Shown piece after piece: positions 44,901-57,423 of a DNA stretch of 64,000 nt. Source of the stretch: Pinus tabuliformis. Its lineage: Eukaryota > Streptophyta > Pinopsida > Pinales > Pinaceae. Location: NCBI GenBank assembly GCA_031772625.1, contig CM062818.1:216125742-216189741 (forward strand), written 5' to 3'. The position numbers were made by a program, and so were the translations under genes. Numbering within the stretch: position 1 is the first letter of the stretch; each line of letters begins with the position of its first letter. The notes under the pieces were generated by a model. The model saw only the letters and a list, made by a program, of their open reading frames with translations. It searched no databases and was not told where the DNA came from.

Positions 44901-45875
44901 CTTTCGAAAAGCCAACATGTTGTGGTAACTATTGTGGCACAGGCTATAATGAGGAAACACAAGTAGAAGATGCCATGGTTTAGATGATTATGCGGTAGCA
45001 TGTGAGGGTGATATGTGGTAAGTGAGTTCAACATTTTTGATAGGCCAGCTAGATATTTGGTGTGTGATAATTGGAAATATGTGTCGTAGGTACATGTCAA
45101 TAGATGACATGTGGCACATGCTAATTGGTGCATGTGGACATGAAATGGAATATTTAGACACCTTGGTATATCCACAATGGAATAATTTTGCAAGGTGTTT
45201 TAGTGTTATATCATTTTGGATTTGTGTGATTTTACGAAGTGAAAGCCATTATCCATTGTTTGCTGACAATAAAAAATAGGTGCATAAAAAAATGATACAT
45301 CGTGGGCTTCATGATCATGGCTACTACCCATCAACCATTGGCCACCACCCACCTCCCATATGAATGGGATCAATGCATTGTGAATTCCTAGTCTGATGAT
45401 GGTGAACGAATAGAGATTTGGTCGTGAAGTGACATAAATGTCAAATGATGCAAAAATTTATAAAGGGTCTGAAAATTGTTATTGGGTACTAAATTCATTC
45501 ATTTAGATAAAAGTAGAAGGTGGCATCAAATATGAAAAAAATGACTAGATTTCAATATATAAAGGATATATGAAAAAACAACAAGAAAGTGTGTGAGCGT
45601 GCTCATGCTAACGAAATATTTGAAAATCTAGTAAACTAAAGAATTAGAGTATGAAAATAATAACGAAAGAAGAGTTGTGTTTCTATGAAAATTAATGAAC
45701 ACTGAGTGCTAAGATGTGTTAGAATGATATAGAGTACGAAGAGTTGAGTTGTGCATGGGAAGAAAGTGTAGATTGGCAGAGATATGAAACTAATGGATAC
45801 GAGAGAAATTCATATTTGACAAAGCTATGAAAAATTAGAACTAGATATTAGAATAGAGAAGCAGAGTTTGTAGCT

Positions 45876-45897
45876 AGAGAGAGAGAGAGAGAGAGAA
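45876..45897. repeat. (GA)11 microsatellite
   Basis: Perfect alternating AG run of 22 bases. Confidence 0.9.
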
Positions 45898-46899
45898 GAC
45901 ATGGAATTAAATATTGGTGACTTAGTGAATTTTATTTGAGGTGCCATAGGTCTGAATTTGAAAATTGATGAATGCGCGATCTAATAGTCTAAGCAATTAG
46001 GTTCCTATAGATTAGAGGAGTGGATTCTCCTTCAGGCTAGTGCCTATAATTATCAGGGTGTTGGTGCTTTGAGGAAGTTAGTTCTTTCAAGAAAAGGAGC
46101 TAGATCCTCTTTTAGGTTAGTTTGTAAATAATTCGATGTAGTTTGGAGTTGGTGCTCACATTTACATCATAATAAAAAATAATTTATAGTTTTCTCTAGT
46201 ACATGTTTCCAAGTTAACATCTGGTGTTCAAATTTAGTGTGATTGATGCACTATTATACCGTTGAATGTGTTTTAATTTGATAAATATTTGATAAAAGTT
46301 GTAAAATACTAATCTTAATATTTTCCTGGATTCTAAAAAATAAAAGATAGAGGGTGAGATTGGAGTATAGGATTGGTAACAAAGAATACATGTTCTATAC
46401 CAATCTACATATATGTGATTAAGGTAGGGAAAGGAACAAAAATGATTGATTCATCAACATGATTTATACTTGTATAATGACTATTGGTTATCATAATTAA
46501 TTGTAATGATGGAAAAATAGTTACATATTTAATTTTGAATATTTTGAAACTGTTTGTTTTCTAATTTATTTTCCATTTTCACAATTATGTTAATTGTTTT
46601 TAATCACTGAATCTTCCCAAAGAAAAAAAACATTATATTTCCAAATAGAAATATACATGTTTATACCTATGTGAAGGCTATTCTATGCCAATTTTGGCTA
46701 TTTCCTTTCCAATTTTTTTTTGGTTCTATTTGGTCAAAAATACAAAAAATTAAAAATTAAAAATATAGAATAATTCCTGGGTACACTTCTTCTTTTCTTA
46801 CAAAAATAAAATTTTCAGCTATACATAAGTTCTATTCTTTAGATACTAAAGACCATCCAAAAAGATAAAGTATTAAATCCTTATATCTATAAATTCAAC

Positions 46900-48479
46900 A
46901 ATTTTCCCATCAAAATATTCCCAAATACTAATGGTACTTGGCTATAGCTCTTGAGCTTATTTGGATAGGTGGTCAACCTATTCATTTATTTCTCTATATA
47001 CATGTTGGAAATATAGTCGCTCAAAGTATTGGAAATATTGTATAATCTATAAGAGAGAGGTCAATAAGATATTTTCCATTGAGACCTAGTTGTTTTCCCA
47101 TTTTACAACTAATTATGAGTTTATGGAATCTTGGAGCTTCTTGATGGTGTATTCTTTGCCACCTCCAAACGTGATGATAAATAAATCAAATCAAATTTTA
47201 TATTTGTAACTATTTTGTGTGCATAAATTACATGAAAAATATCATTCTTTTCTAAGAATAACACCACACCAATGACACACATGTTGGGGTCTACCTGGCC
47301 TCCCCATTAAAATGTCCCCATGGAAGTTTTCATCTATAATAGGCTATATTGTATCCTAGGATTTTTTATCTCTAACTTCACCTCATAATCCTTATCCATC
47401 CTTATAATGAATGAAATAGTGACTTTTAGAAGGATATCAATAAGCCTGAAATTGCTTGAGTTTATAGCCCACTAGATATGTTATATAAAATTACAAAGGA
47501 ACCCCTCAATTTTAATACAAAATTATCCAAAAAATACTCGAGTAGACATTAATAAAGAGTGGGATTATTTCATATGACCCTATATTTGAAATCTTATTTG
47601 ACTAAAAAAACAACTACTTTTTTCATGTACAAGTGATGAAAAGGTGCACAGTGGATTCATTTTTTTTTTTTGACATAGAGGGCATTGTCCCAAAATACAC
47701 CAACCTTATTTTGAAAACAATCCAAAGATACAATTTTGTTTATAGTAAAAAACCAGAAGCATAATTTTCATTTGAGAAAATTTTGGACCTTACATAATCA
47801 TTTCCAAGACCACTCAACCTCGTCGTTGAAAGATTCCTCCCACCAAACTTCTTAGATCTGATTTGTAGTGTAGTTTCTAGTGGACAATATTTTTGACTAA
47901 ACTAGTCTACCCACAACATGCTCTTGTAGTATAACAAATGTTTAAGACACAATATAAAAATAATTCTACCTTTCCTCTATGTGACAACCTTCAGGCTGAA
48001 ACATTCTAGATAATTGTAGACATCTCAACTAGGAGGATGTGGGGATTAAGTCTTTGTATCCTCCATGTCAAATCCATCATCTTCATTTAGGGCCCTTCTA
48101 AGTTTTGTTGACAACCTAAGGTGTTCCTCATCACCCATCCAAGAATTCTTCCCAATCTTGACATTAGCACCATTTCCCATATTCCATACCATGCAATTTC
48201 CAATGATGGGAAAATATTCTACGAGTGCCTTCCAAACAATTGACCCTTTTGAAAGAGTAAATTGTGGTATGAACCATTAAACTATGAAAAGGTGTTTTAA
48301 ATACTTGGACTTCATAACGTGTCCCCAAAAAACTTTTTCTATGATATTTTGTACAAGGCGTTTTCTACCAAAGCCTTTCCAAAGAGAAAAATATTCTCTA
48401 GTCGCCATCCCCTATGGATATGGGAAGAAATTTTATTCCATATTTCCTGTGGTATAGAAGAATCCTTAGAGCCACATAT
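46900..48479 (-). mobile_element. L1-type LINE fragment, ORF2 end and probable 3' UTR
   Basis: The minus strand from 48479 down carries the last part of a plant L1 ORF2 with many stops and frame changes. The lower boundary (about 46900-47100) is uncertain. It is cut on the right by the gypsy LTR at 48480, so its 5' part should lie beyond the right end of that insertion. Confidence 0.65.
47560..48479 (-). pseudogene. LINE ORF2: RT thumb to zf-RVT end (degenerate)
   Basis: Readable pieces on the minus strand: IPQEIWNKISSHIHRGWRLE, NIFLFGKALVENALYKIS (the WxxKxLSLxGRxxLIKxVL-like region after the RT core), GRHS and GKNSWMGDEEHL-type remnants, and near 47660 GQCPLCQKKKNESTVHLFIT followed by C, the zf-RVT motif of plant L1 elements. 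Stops occur about every 20-40 codons. Confidence 0.7.
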
Positions 48480-49240
48480 TGAAACCTCGAAAATTGTTGC
48501 TTCAACATGTGGGAAAACCACCCGGTCCGGACCTTGGTTGGCAACACCTTTTCCGTTTAGAGTAGTGGCTCTGACTGGGGATAATGGGACCAGTTTCCCA
48601 ATCTATTTAATGATTGTTCTAATGGGATGATATGTGATGTTTTGAAGTAATGTCGAAGATAAAAGTAATCTAATCTAAACTAATAATCACATGCATTTTA
48701 TCCTAATTTAAACACTATCTAATTATAACTATGCCTGAGATTAAATTGATGTATGTGATATACAATAATGTCTGAAAGCAATTAATAATAAAGATCATCC
48801 AATTGCGATGAGAAATGAATTCATTTTAACAATAATAATTTCATATAAAAAGTTAGCCAAAACGATTATGAAAGATATATCACATAAGGAATTATTCATC
48901 TATTCGACATAAAATATAGATCATCATCATACAAAAGTGCAATAATGGCAATCAAGATTCAGACATTAATACATAAACAATTCGAAAAGAAATCATTGCT
49001 TGATACATAAGTAAAAAGGATTACGAGATAAAAGTATGATGTATAATACATCCTACTCATGTTCTTCAGCAATATTGATCTATCTTCAGTCCATTCAACA
49101 CCATCTAAGAGTACAAAAGTGTAATTTCAGTAGAAGATGCTAAATCAGATAAAAATAAATCCTATTCCATTAATATCACCAAAACTTCCTCAAAGGGACA
49201 GAAGTGCATGTATTGAAGACTATTTCTGATAAAATTTCTC
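48480..49240 (-). repeat. 3' LTR of unit 1 (about 760 bp, inner end uncertain)
   Basis: Plus strand starts TGAAACCTCGAAAATTG at 48480, matching TGAAGCCTCGAAAATTG at 60589. The flank 48475-48479 is catat, the candidate target-site duplication. The inner end is set at a purine-rich minus-strand stretch AGAGAGGGGTC (49241-49252), a candidate polypurine tract. Because homology to the other copy continues into the 3' ORF, the boundary cannot be fixed by comparison. It includes the palindrome GGTCCGGACC at 48524-48533. Confidence 0.75.
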
Positions 49241-49393
49241 GACCCCTCTCTAAATGCATGAGAGGGGTTTAAACACTTAAAATAAAAAAGTAAAAATATA
49301 TTATTACAAAAATAGTTGAGGAAGTTTAAACGACCTGCCTCAAATTATGAAAAAGTAAAATCAAAATAGAAATGAACATGGTGACTAGCTATC

Positions 49394-52300
49394 CTACATT
49401 TGATCCTTCAGATCGCAAATGTCCATCATGGGCTTTAGCTGTGTTGGTTGGCCAACTTCAACTTTTAACTGTCCAGCGAATACGACATTGGTTAGTGTTG
49501 GTGCCATTTTCTCCGTAGAAGTGGTTAGGCATCGCAGGGTCATCCATTGGCTATGAGGTTTTACCAAATGTCGCCAATATGCTTCCCAACTTAACCTGGT
49601 CATTTGCCTTATTATTTCTGCTTTTTCTTCTGTTGCCTGTTTCTACTATAGTTCAAGTTATTTTACATTAGGAAAAAAACTAGAATGGATTCTGCCATAA
49701 GGTTGGCACTATGTAAGTTTTCATTGACATTTTCTATGACACTGTTTTCTACTATTACTGCATTTGTTGCTGCCTTTTCTGCTTCTTTAAGCCGAGAATC
49801 CCAGCTCACAAATAAGATTTCTTTACGCGACTCCTCTAGTTTAGGCAAGTAGGCTTTTCTCCCATCTTCTGTATTCTACCAGGTGATGAAATCAGAGACC
49901 TTTTTAAAGATCTCATCATATTCAAGTCTCATTTCCATGACTTGACTTGTCAATTTGTCACTTGTTTCACAATAAGAGTTCCATTCTGAAATCGTTTGGC
50001 ACAATAATTCCTTCTAGTGCATTAGCTGGGAGTTAAGACCGAGTGCTTCGGTAACAAACTGATCAATTTTTGGATCATCTTTGTGTAGATCATTTATTTC
50101 CTGTATTAGTGCTTCCTTCTCTGCTAAGCTGGTTCGATGTTCTATTTGCATCTGCTCGAATTCTCGTTGTAGCTTAGCTAACTATATCATTGCCTGCTGG
50201 TCAAATTTTGATTGCTATAATTGTTGCTTAAGCGACATAATTTTATCTTCTTTTTCTCTAAGAAACATTTGTATCTCTGTTGCTTTGTCCATGGTTGTTG
50301 CAGCGTAGGCACCTGCAAACCATGAGAGTCTAGTAAGATTGGGAGATGGGTTGATGGGTGAGTCTTTCCAGAGAACATCCATCGGTTCATTTTGAGGGTT
50401 AGTAGCAAGTGTAGAGTCCAACTTCCTTTTCTTTCTTTGTCTTTTAATCATGACCTTATGTTGTGGGTCATAAAACACATTTAGAGGGGGAATCTCTTCT
50501 ATTCTCAAAACTATTTCGAAGGTGGGGGTAACAGGGATGTGTTCTACCTCTTGGGTATTTACAGTCTCTTCTGCTATAATTTCCTGAGTTGTTTTCTGTT
50601 GTGGAGTTTGCAACTCTGGCGTTTGTTCCTCTGTGTTGAGCCTTTTATTAAAATTGTCCCATTCTTCCTCTAAATCAATTACCAGGGGTTTTATTGGTTG
50701 TGTGGAGGTGGCATGGATTTCAGCCTGCCTGCTGACTAAAGTTTCTTCAACTATCTTCTGTGTAGATTGGGATGTATCCTTTACCGACTCCATGCTTCTG
50801 CTTTTCCCATCTTGTGATGACTTCTTTCATTCCTTGGTAGATTTCTCTTGGGGTTCTTCTCAAGAATAGGTTTTATAATTTTCTTTGGAGTCACCTTCTA
50901 TACATACACTAGGAATAGGCTCCCATATTGGTTCAATCAATAATTGGTCCAATGGGAAATTTGATAACGTCCTTTCTTTATAGTTGTAAAAGTTTTCCTT
51001 CACGATCAAAAAGTAATTGTGCCATATGCTTCACCTCTGTGAAGGTGTTTTTCTGCAAAAAGATGTCATCAAAGGAATCTTCCTCATTACCGAATACTTT
51101 TATTTTCACCAAAGTGGTGAAATATTTGACAGTGCCAAACAGGTCATATTGCCTTCCAGGGAATTTAGGTAATTGCAGAGATAACATGTTCTCTGCTTCT
51201 TTGAATGCATGTCCTAGGTCATGTAATGCAAATGCTCCACACTGTAAAGGGAATGTAGGCGATATGACCTTTTTTGATTCCTTTAATGTCTTGCTCATCC
51301 CTACCTCACTAGCTGTTTGATAGGCGCGATCAATTTGTTTGGAACATAGTATGCGATGACATGGGTGGAGGTGATGCTGCTAGATACCCTGATATACGTA
51401 AATATTTCCATCCCAAACCATCTGGTCACCTGGAGGATATCTACTTCAGCTTCTTGGGAAAACCTAGGGGCATCTCGGTTATAAAGCCGCTTGTGAATAG
51501 GGAGCATAACTCCATGACAAATCTTGAAAAAATGTGGTTGAAAGTTGGATTCCCACATGTCCTTCTGGTATATGTGAATGGGAAGTGGATTTTGAATAGT
51601 CCACTTCCATCCCATGATAGGGAATTTCGAATCAAAAAAAATTGCATCCATTACATAGGCGTTCATAAAAATGGAGGGTAAACACTCAAAGCAATACTTC
51701 TTTTCCTTCTATACTCGATTATTGTTCTTGCTAAATTGTCAAACAAAATTTGTGCCCAATTCATTACAGTTGCATTAACGACTGCATCTATTAACGACAA
51801 CCACTCTGGGGAGAATTTAGTACTATTAGGTTTGCTAAATAGTCTACATAGCATGGTTCTTGCAAAACTATGAGGGGGACAAATAGACGAAGTAGTGTAC
51901 ATACTGTTTTTGTCTTTCTTAGTTTTGTCCTCATTATTTGATGAGGCACGGGTGCAGTCTGCTGGGTCGTCGTTCTCTTTGGTAAACTTCTCAAGGAACT
52001 ACCTGTTGTAGATGACTTGTGGCTGTGGTAGGTGGTACATAAGCCGTAGTTTTTCTAGGGTAAAAGATCCTATAACCTCTTGGATTCCTGTCTTGAATTC
52101 TTTATCTGAGATGTCAGCTTCATCAATAACCCATTTAACCATGTTGGTATTAGACATTATCTTCAAGTGCGCGGCTATGTGGTGTAAAAATGAGCATGAT
52201 GTCTCTAACATGGAAGCATCTGAGGAATCACGTACATCAACTGTAATCTTCATTTCCAGAATCCTTGGTTGCTCTTCCTCCAGTATATTATACATGGCCT

Positions 52301-52448
52301 CCCATGTAGAGGTTCCTCCCTCTCTATTGCATGTAGTATCCGTAAATAGAGGAGTCATTTCTGACTTCTCAGAGATGACTGCCTTGCCTTTCTTCACCAT
52401 TGTTTTCAATGATTTGCTCTGCGAATTTTCCTTGAAAGTGAAGAACAA
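49394..52448 (-). pseudogene. Long 3' ORF of the Tat-like element, function unknown
   Basis: About 1000 codons between integrase and the 3' LTR, broken by a few stops and frameshifts into open parts (52448-51999, 51902-51301, 51298-50978, 50793-50215, 49848-49394). The N-terminal third has KGKAVISEKSE, then FLHHIAAHLKIMSNTNMVKW and SFTLEKLRLMYHLPQPQVIY. The middle has SPEWLSLIDAVVNATVMNWA, YPPFLMNAYVMDAIFFDSKF and a W-rich stretch. The region near 50700 is acidic and Q/E/T-rich, followed by a probable coiled coil (EIQMFLREKEDKIMSLKQQL). I recognise no catalytic domain, signal peptide or membrane span. The layout (globular N-terminus, acidic linker, coiled coil) parallels the 3' ORF of the Athila-like element, but clear sequence similarity is not visible. 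Confidence 0.6.
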
Positions 52449-54554
52449 CAGCTATTGGATACACAAAGATGATAATGAATGTAAAATGAAATAATGTAGA
52501 TAACTTTTAAAGGTGATAAAGGCATTTTATTCAAATGCATGTAAGAAGATATCATATCATGCTAAATGGATTTTCACACATAAATGCAGTTATCTCTTAC
52601 TAAATACCCACTAATGCTTCATTATCCCTTAGCTTTAATGCTCATAAATGTCTATATTGTAAAATGGGAAGAAAGCTTCTAGGGTGGCGAGCCTTTGAAC
52701 TGCGACGATGGCGATTGTGCGATTTGTGAAGCAATATCGCAGTTCACAATATCGCATTATTCCTTTTCACCTTTCTTACCTTCTGTTGTGTTTCTGCAAG
52801 ATGCGAGATGCAAGCCGCTTGTTAATCATTTCAAGACATAGCTACTTGCCAGGTTTTTCTATGTAAAAGACCCTTTTTAATGAGTGGCGGACCTAAAACA
52901 TTTTCTTATGATATATTTAAGGAGTGGGTCCAAGTCTTGATCATGTTTCACAATCTCGGCTGGTGGTAAATTTGCGTTTTTCATTTGAATGCTCGAAATG
53001 CGATGCGATAAAGGTTATAACGCCATCGCAATTTCGCATCTCCCATGTTCCAAAATAACCTTTTTAAGGTGGGTCCTTTATGAATGGCGACATGCAATGC
53101 GAGACTAATCTTTTTTGAAGAAAAAGCTTAAGGACTTAGTTTATGTCAGAATTATGATAGTTTCAAGCATAGAGTCCTTTTTCAATGTTTTTACTTGATT
53201 TGGAGGGTTAGAAAGGTCTTTTGATGGTGCTTAATCATGTTGTATGTGGGAAGGTAAGCATTTAGTAGTTCTCTAAAAAAAGGGGGGTTCGACTGATATT
53301 TTGCCTTATTCCAAAAATAAAAGAAATGCCTAAATGCTAATTTTTGTTTTTTGGATGGATTTTTTAAAGGGTCCCTATTTATTAACGTAATATTAACTAC
53401 TATAATTAATAAATGGGGGGTTGTTGAATAGCACAACAATTGGTGATTCACTTGAAAAAACCAGTTATCTTTGAGATTTTTTGAAATTTCTAAAACTTCC
53501 AAAATAAAGATAGTTTTGAAAATAAAATAAGTTGCATGGAATATAAGGTAAGTAATACTAAGCTTTATTAATAAAAAAACATCTACTTAATTACCATTCT
53601 TTTGATTATTCTTTTCTCATAAAAAGTCACTTTGTCTACATCAGTCTTTACTTGGTTTTTTAAAGATAAAAGCAAGGAGTCTCTCCTCAGATCAGTTTTT
53701 GGTATACTCAGTTGTTGTAGGTAGATCCTCTGCTGCTAGCAGGTGTTCATAGCCTTGACAGGGTTACCTCTTAACCACAATGATTTAGTATCCCACTTAA
53801 ATCAGAATGCAATATTAAAGATAAGCTCGTAATTATACTTATTTCTTTCTTTATTTTCTGGAGTAATTCATTATTCCTTCAACTCATCATATTTTATCTC
53901 TTAAAGGACAATGCCTTGGTATGGTGACAAACATTGACAATGCCATTCACTTGATTTGTAACTTAACTGAACAAGCTAGCTTGTGATGAGATCCCTTGTC
54001 GTTTTATTAATATAATCTTAAGCCATTACCCTGTTTTGATATGCAGTTTTGGTCATGTGAGTTAGTTATAATTTTATGATCATGGTAAGCCGACTCTTGA
54101 TGAGACCTCTTATCCTTCAAGTTTAAGTATATTTTAGAATTACACTCTAAAAATGAAATATGATTAAGTGGGGAGAATCATTGGCTCCTTAAGAGCTTCT
54201 GGACGACAATTGTAGACTTTTAAAGATGCTTTTCTGTAGAGGGACTTTGCTTTGTTATTGATACTTTTCTTGACTAGTGTAAAGGAAAATTTTCTTTCTT
54301 AAAGCTAAGTTTCACAAAAAATCAAATAATTTAGGCATAAAACAGGCAGTTTAAGAGTGATAGAACTTAACTATATATTTCATATGTGAAGATTACTTTC
54401 ATAACAATATTTACTTACACAAGCGAAAAGTCAAAATTAAAAAGAGAGTATCCTTTGTAATACCAAAAGTAAATTCTTTTCAATTCGTATTATTCTTTCT
54501 AAAAGAAAATTTAACTAAAGGCAATAATATACAGTGAACATAAGTAATAATCTT
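52449..54554 (-). other. Spacer between integrase and 3' ORF
   Basis: No coding region over 2.1 kb. It is notable for a cluster of GCGAT/ATCGC motifs at 52690-53110 in both orientations. If the 3' ORF was expressed, a splice acceptor or internal promoter should be in this interval. Confidence 0.6.
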
Positions 54555-55868
54555 CTATTTAAAGCATTTCTTTAGAACTCGCCCATTAACAAGTAGAGAT
54601 TCTCCCTTACCTAATAAATCTTGTAACAGAAAAGTTGATGGGCCTTTTTGTTCCACAATCTGAAATGGGCCAAGCCACATTTGTTGGAACTTGGTATGCT
54701 TACCTTTCTCTTCGTGGGCTTTATCCCATTTCAATACTAGGTCTCCAAGTTAAAAATACTTTGAAGTTACAGAATTTGAATCAAAGGAAGCTTTGACTAA
54801 CTGTTGACGATGTGCATGTGTGGTCCTAGCTTTTTCTCTTTCCTCTTCAAGCTTAAGAATTTGTAATTGTCTAACCTGCATAGATGAGGTAGTAGTTTCT
54901 TCAATGAATTGAACTAAGGCTAAGGAGGGAATAACTACATTTGTTGGTAAGACTGATTCTTTCCCATAGACCAAATGAAAAGGAGAAGTGCCAATGCAGG
55001 CTTTCTGAGTTATTCAATTTTCCCATAGAGCAAACACTAAAGACTTATGCCAGTTCTTTTGGTTTTGGTCAACAATTCGTTTAATAATCCCGATGAGATT
55101 TTTGTTTGTGGGATTCGGCTAACCCATTCCTTTGTGGATAGTAACTGGAAGAATACTTAAGCCTGAAACCTCTTTTAAGAGCAAACCCTGTCATAGCATT
55201 GCCTGAAAAATAAGATGCATTATCAAACATCAAAGCATATGGTAGACCAAACATGATGATGATAAATTGATCTATAAATTCAATAATGTTTTCTGAATTG
55301 GCTACCTTGAGTGGAATTTCTTCTACTCATTTGGTGAAATAATCAGTGGCTATAAGGATATACCTATGATGTTTAGAAGAATGAGGAACGATCTCACCTA
55401 TTACGTCCAATCCCCATTGTTCAAATGATTGGTCAATGTTGACTGGCTGTAATGGTAACGCGGGATTCCTCTATCTTCCAGTAGCTGTTTGAAAAATCTT
55501 ACATTTCCTTACATAATTGTGTGCATCTTCGAACAATATTGGCCAGTAATAGCTGGCATGCAGGATTTTATGTGATGTAGTATCTCCTCCAATGTGACCA
55601 CTAGCTGGTCCATCATGAAGTTCCTGCAACACCTTCTCTGCCTCATATTTTTCAAGACATCTAACTAAAATAGAATCATAATTTATTCTAAATAGCACAT
55701 CATTGACAATTTGATATTCCCGAGCTTTTAATCTCAAGGCTCTTTTCTTTGTGTAATTTAATTGGGTTGGGGCATATCCATTTTTCAAGTAAAATATGAT
55801 ATCAGCATATCTTGATTTTGTGTCGTTAAGGCTTACCTCATAGATTTGTACATCGTCACCTAAATGCT
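54555..55868 (-). pseudogene. pol: Integrase of the Tat-like element
   Basis: The zinc-binding part (55788-55471) has LHDGPASGHIGGDTTSHKIL, HASYYWPILFEDAHNYVRKC and KIFQTATGR, where the second Cys of the usual CxxCQ is F. The core shows QWGLDVIGEIVPHSSKHHRY with the first Asp, LMFDNASYFSG with the second, and SYYPQRNGLAESHKQK with the Glu. The C-terminal part (54974-54555) has MVYGKESVLPTNV and a GDLVLKWDKAHEEKGKHTKF, WLGPFQIVEQKGPSTFLL module, ending LLVNGRVLKKCFK. At least six stops interrupt it. Confidence 0.85.
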
Positions 55869-55989
55869 ACAATTCTGATAGATTCGATGCTCTTGCCAAC
55901 ATCTTGCAAAAACCTTGACCTTTTATACAATTTTCGCTGGTTTAATTTCTATGTCATATCCTTGTAGGGTTGTCACCCAATTTTCTCTC

Positions 55990-57418
55990 TTTTCACCTAC
56001 ATCCCTTTATATTAAAATATTTATGACTGCTGAGAATGGTACTATTACTTTAGTGTGGGTTTTCAGGAGAAACAGTCTGAAGTGTTTTATTGACTTGAAA
56101 ACAACAAAAGCTTGTTTTTCAACATCTGAGTAATTTAATTCAGCTCCTGAAAAATTGGAGCTAAAGAAAGAGATTTGGGCTTCAACTTTTTCTTGATTTA
56201 CTTGTGTCAATATGGTTGCACATGATTTATCGGAAGCGAAAGTATATAAAATGAAATGATTCGAAAAATTCGGCGTTGCTAAAGGTGGGGCTTTTATGAT
56301 TGCTTGTTTTATCAAGCTAAAAGCTTCATGTTTCGAATGTCCCTATTAAACAAAGAATTTTTCTTTATCATGGATTGAAGAGGTAAAACAATTCTTGAGA
56401 AGTCAGGGACAAATCTTTTAACAAAATTTACTTGACTTAGGAAATATTGCATTGATTTTTTTTTATGCGGCAAAGGTATTTCAAAAATTTCTCTAATTCT
56501 GTTAGGGTCAATACGAATTCATACTTTGGACACAATGAATCCAAGGAGCTTTCCTTCACTTAATGCGAAAAAAGGCTTCTTGGGGTTAAGAGAAATTCCA
56601 TACCTTTGGCAATGTTCAAATATTTGCTTTAAATCTCTTAGATGATTACTATGTTTTTTGGAGTATACTGTTATATCATCCAAGTAGATTACTACTAATT
56701 TGTTTACTAAACCTTTGAAGGCTATATCCATAGCTCTCTAGAAAGTGGCACCAACATTGATCAGTCCAAATGGAGTCTTCTGATATGTGTAAATGCCCCA
56801 TTTTGTTCTGAATGTAGTTTTCAGCTCGTCATCTGGATGTACTAAGATTTGATTATAACCTAAGAATCCATCCAGGAAAGACATTAGCTCTAAGCCTATT
56901 ACTGATTGCAAAATCTGTTCCATAGGGGGTAATTGGAAATTGTCCTTTTGGCAGGATTTATTGAGGTTTTGAAGATCTATACATATCTGAATATCGTCAT
57001 TCTTTTTTCTGACTAGGACAAGATTGGAAACCCACTGGGAATGTCTGATAAGAAAAATAATTTTGGCTTTCAACAGTTTATTCAATTTAGATTTAATTTG
57101 ACTTTCTAAATTCAGATGGATCTTCTTCAATGTCTGTTGAATAGGTCGTTTGCCAGATATCATGTGAATAGTATGTTTAATAATAGAGGTGTTGTATGTC
57201 TTAAGATCTTCATAGTTCCATGCGAATATATTCTTGTATCTTTTCAACAAACCTATAAAAGTTTCTTTTTCGTCTAACGTAATTCTAAGACCTAAATTAA
57301 TATTTTTAGGTTTTAAATCAATCCCAAGATTGATCAATTCAAACCTCGGAGTTGAAATTTCATGTTTTGAATTGGTGGATCGTTTAAATTTGTCTTTTAG
57401 GTCATATAAATCTTCCAA
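55990..57418 (-). pseudogene. pol: Reverse transcriptase and adjoining RNase H
   Basis: RT (57418-about 56500): NIFAWNYEDLKTYNTSIIKH, LVLVRKKNDDIQICIDLQNL, MSFLDGFLGYNQILVHPDDE, TPFGLINVGATF followed by TAG where Q is usual, then KLVVIYLDDITVYSK with the catalytic YLDD, and LGFIVSKV. The frame resumes through FLSQVNFVKRFVPDFSRI to the RNase H (56315-56007) with HFILYTFASDKSCATILTQ and LNYSDVEKQAFVVFKSIKHF. This RNase H is in the normal Ty3/gypsy position, directly after RT. Confidence 0.88.
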
Positions 57419-57423
57419 CTTAA

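Larger units (their letters stand above)
41182..46899. other. Unassigned intergenic DNA
   Basis: No recognised gene or element over 5.7 kb. Open frames here (for example 43831-44178 plus) are short and have no family motifs. It includes a two-copy duplication at 41781-41966, very AT-rich DNA at 41950-42190, and a (GA)11 run at 45876-45897. The middle (42800-45400) is less AT-rich and could be an old decayed element, but I see no diagnostic ends. Confidence 0.5.

Noticed and set aside
51361..51681. Plus-strand open frame of 106 codons, repeated at 63421-63849
   Set aside because: Present in both tandem units only because it is antisense to the duplicated 3' ORF; codon pattern favours the minus strand.
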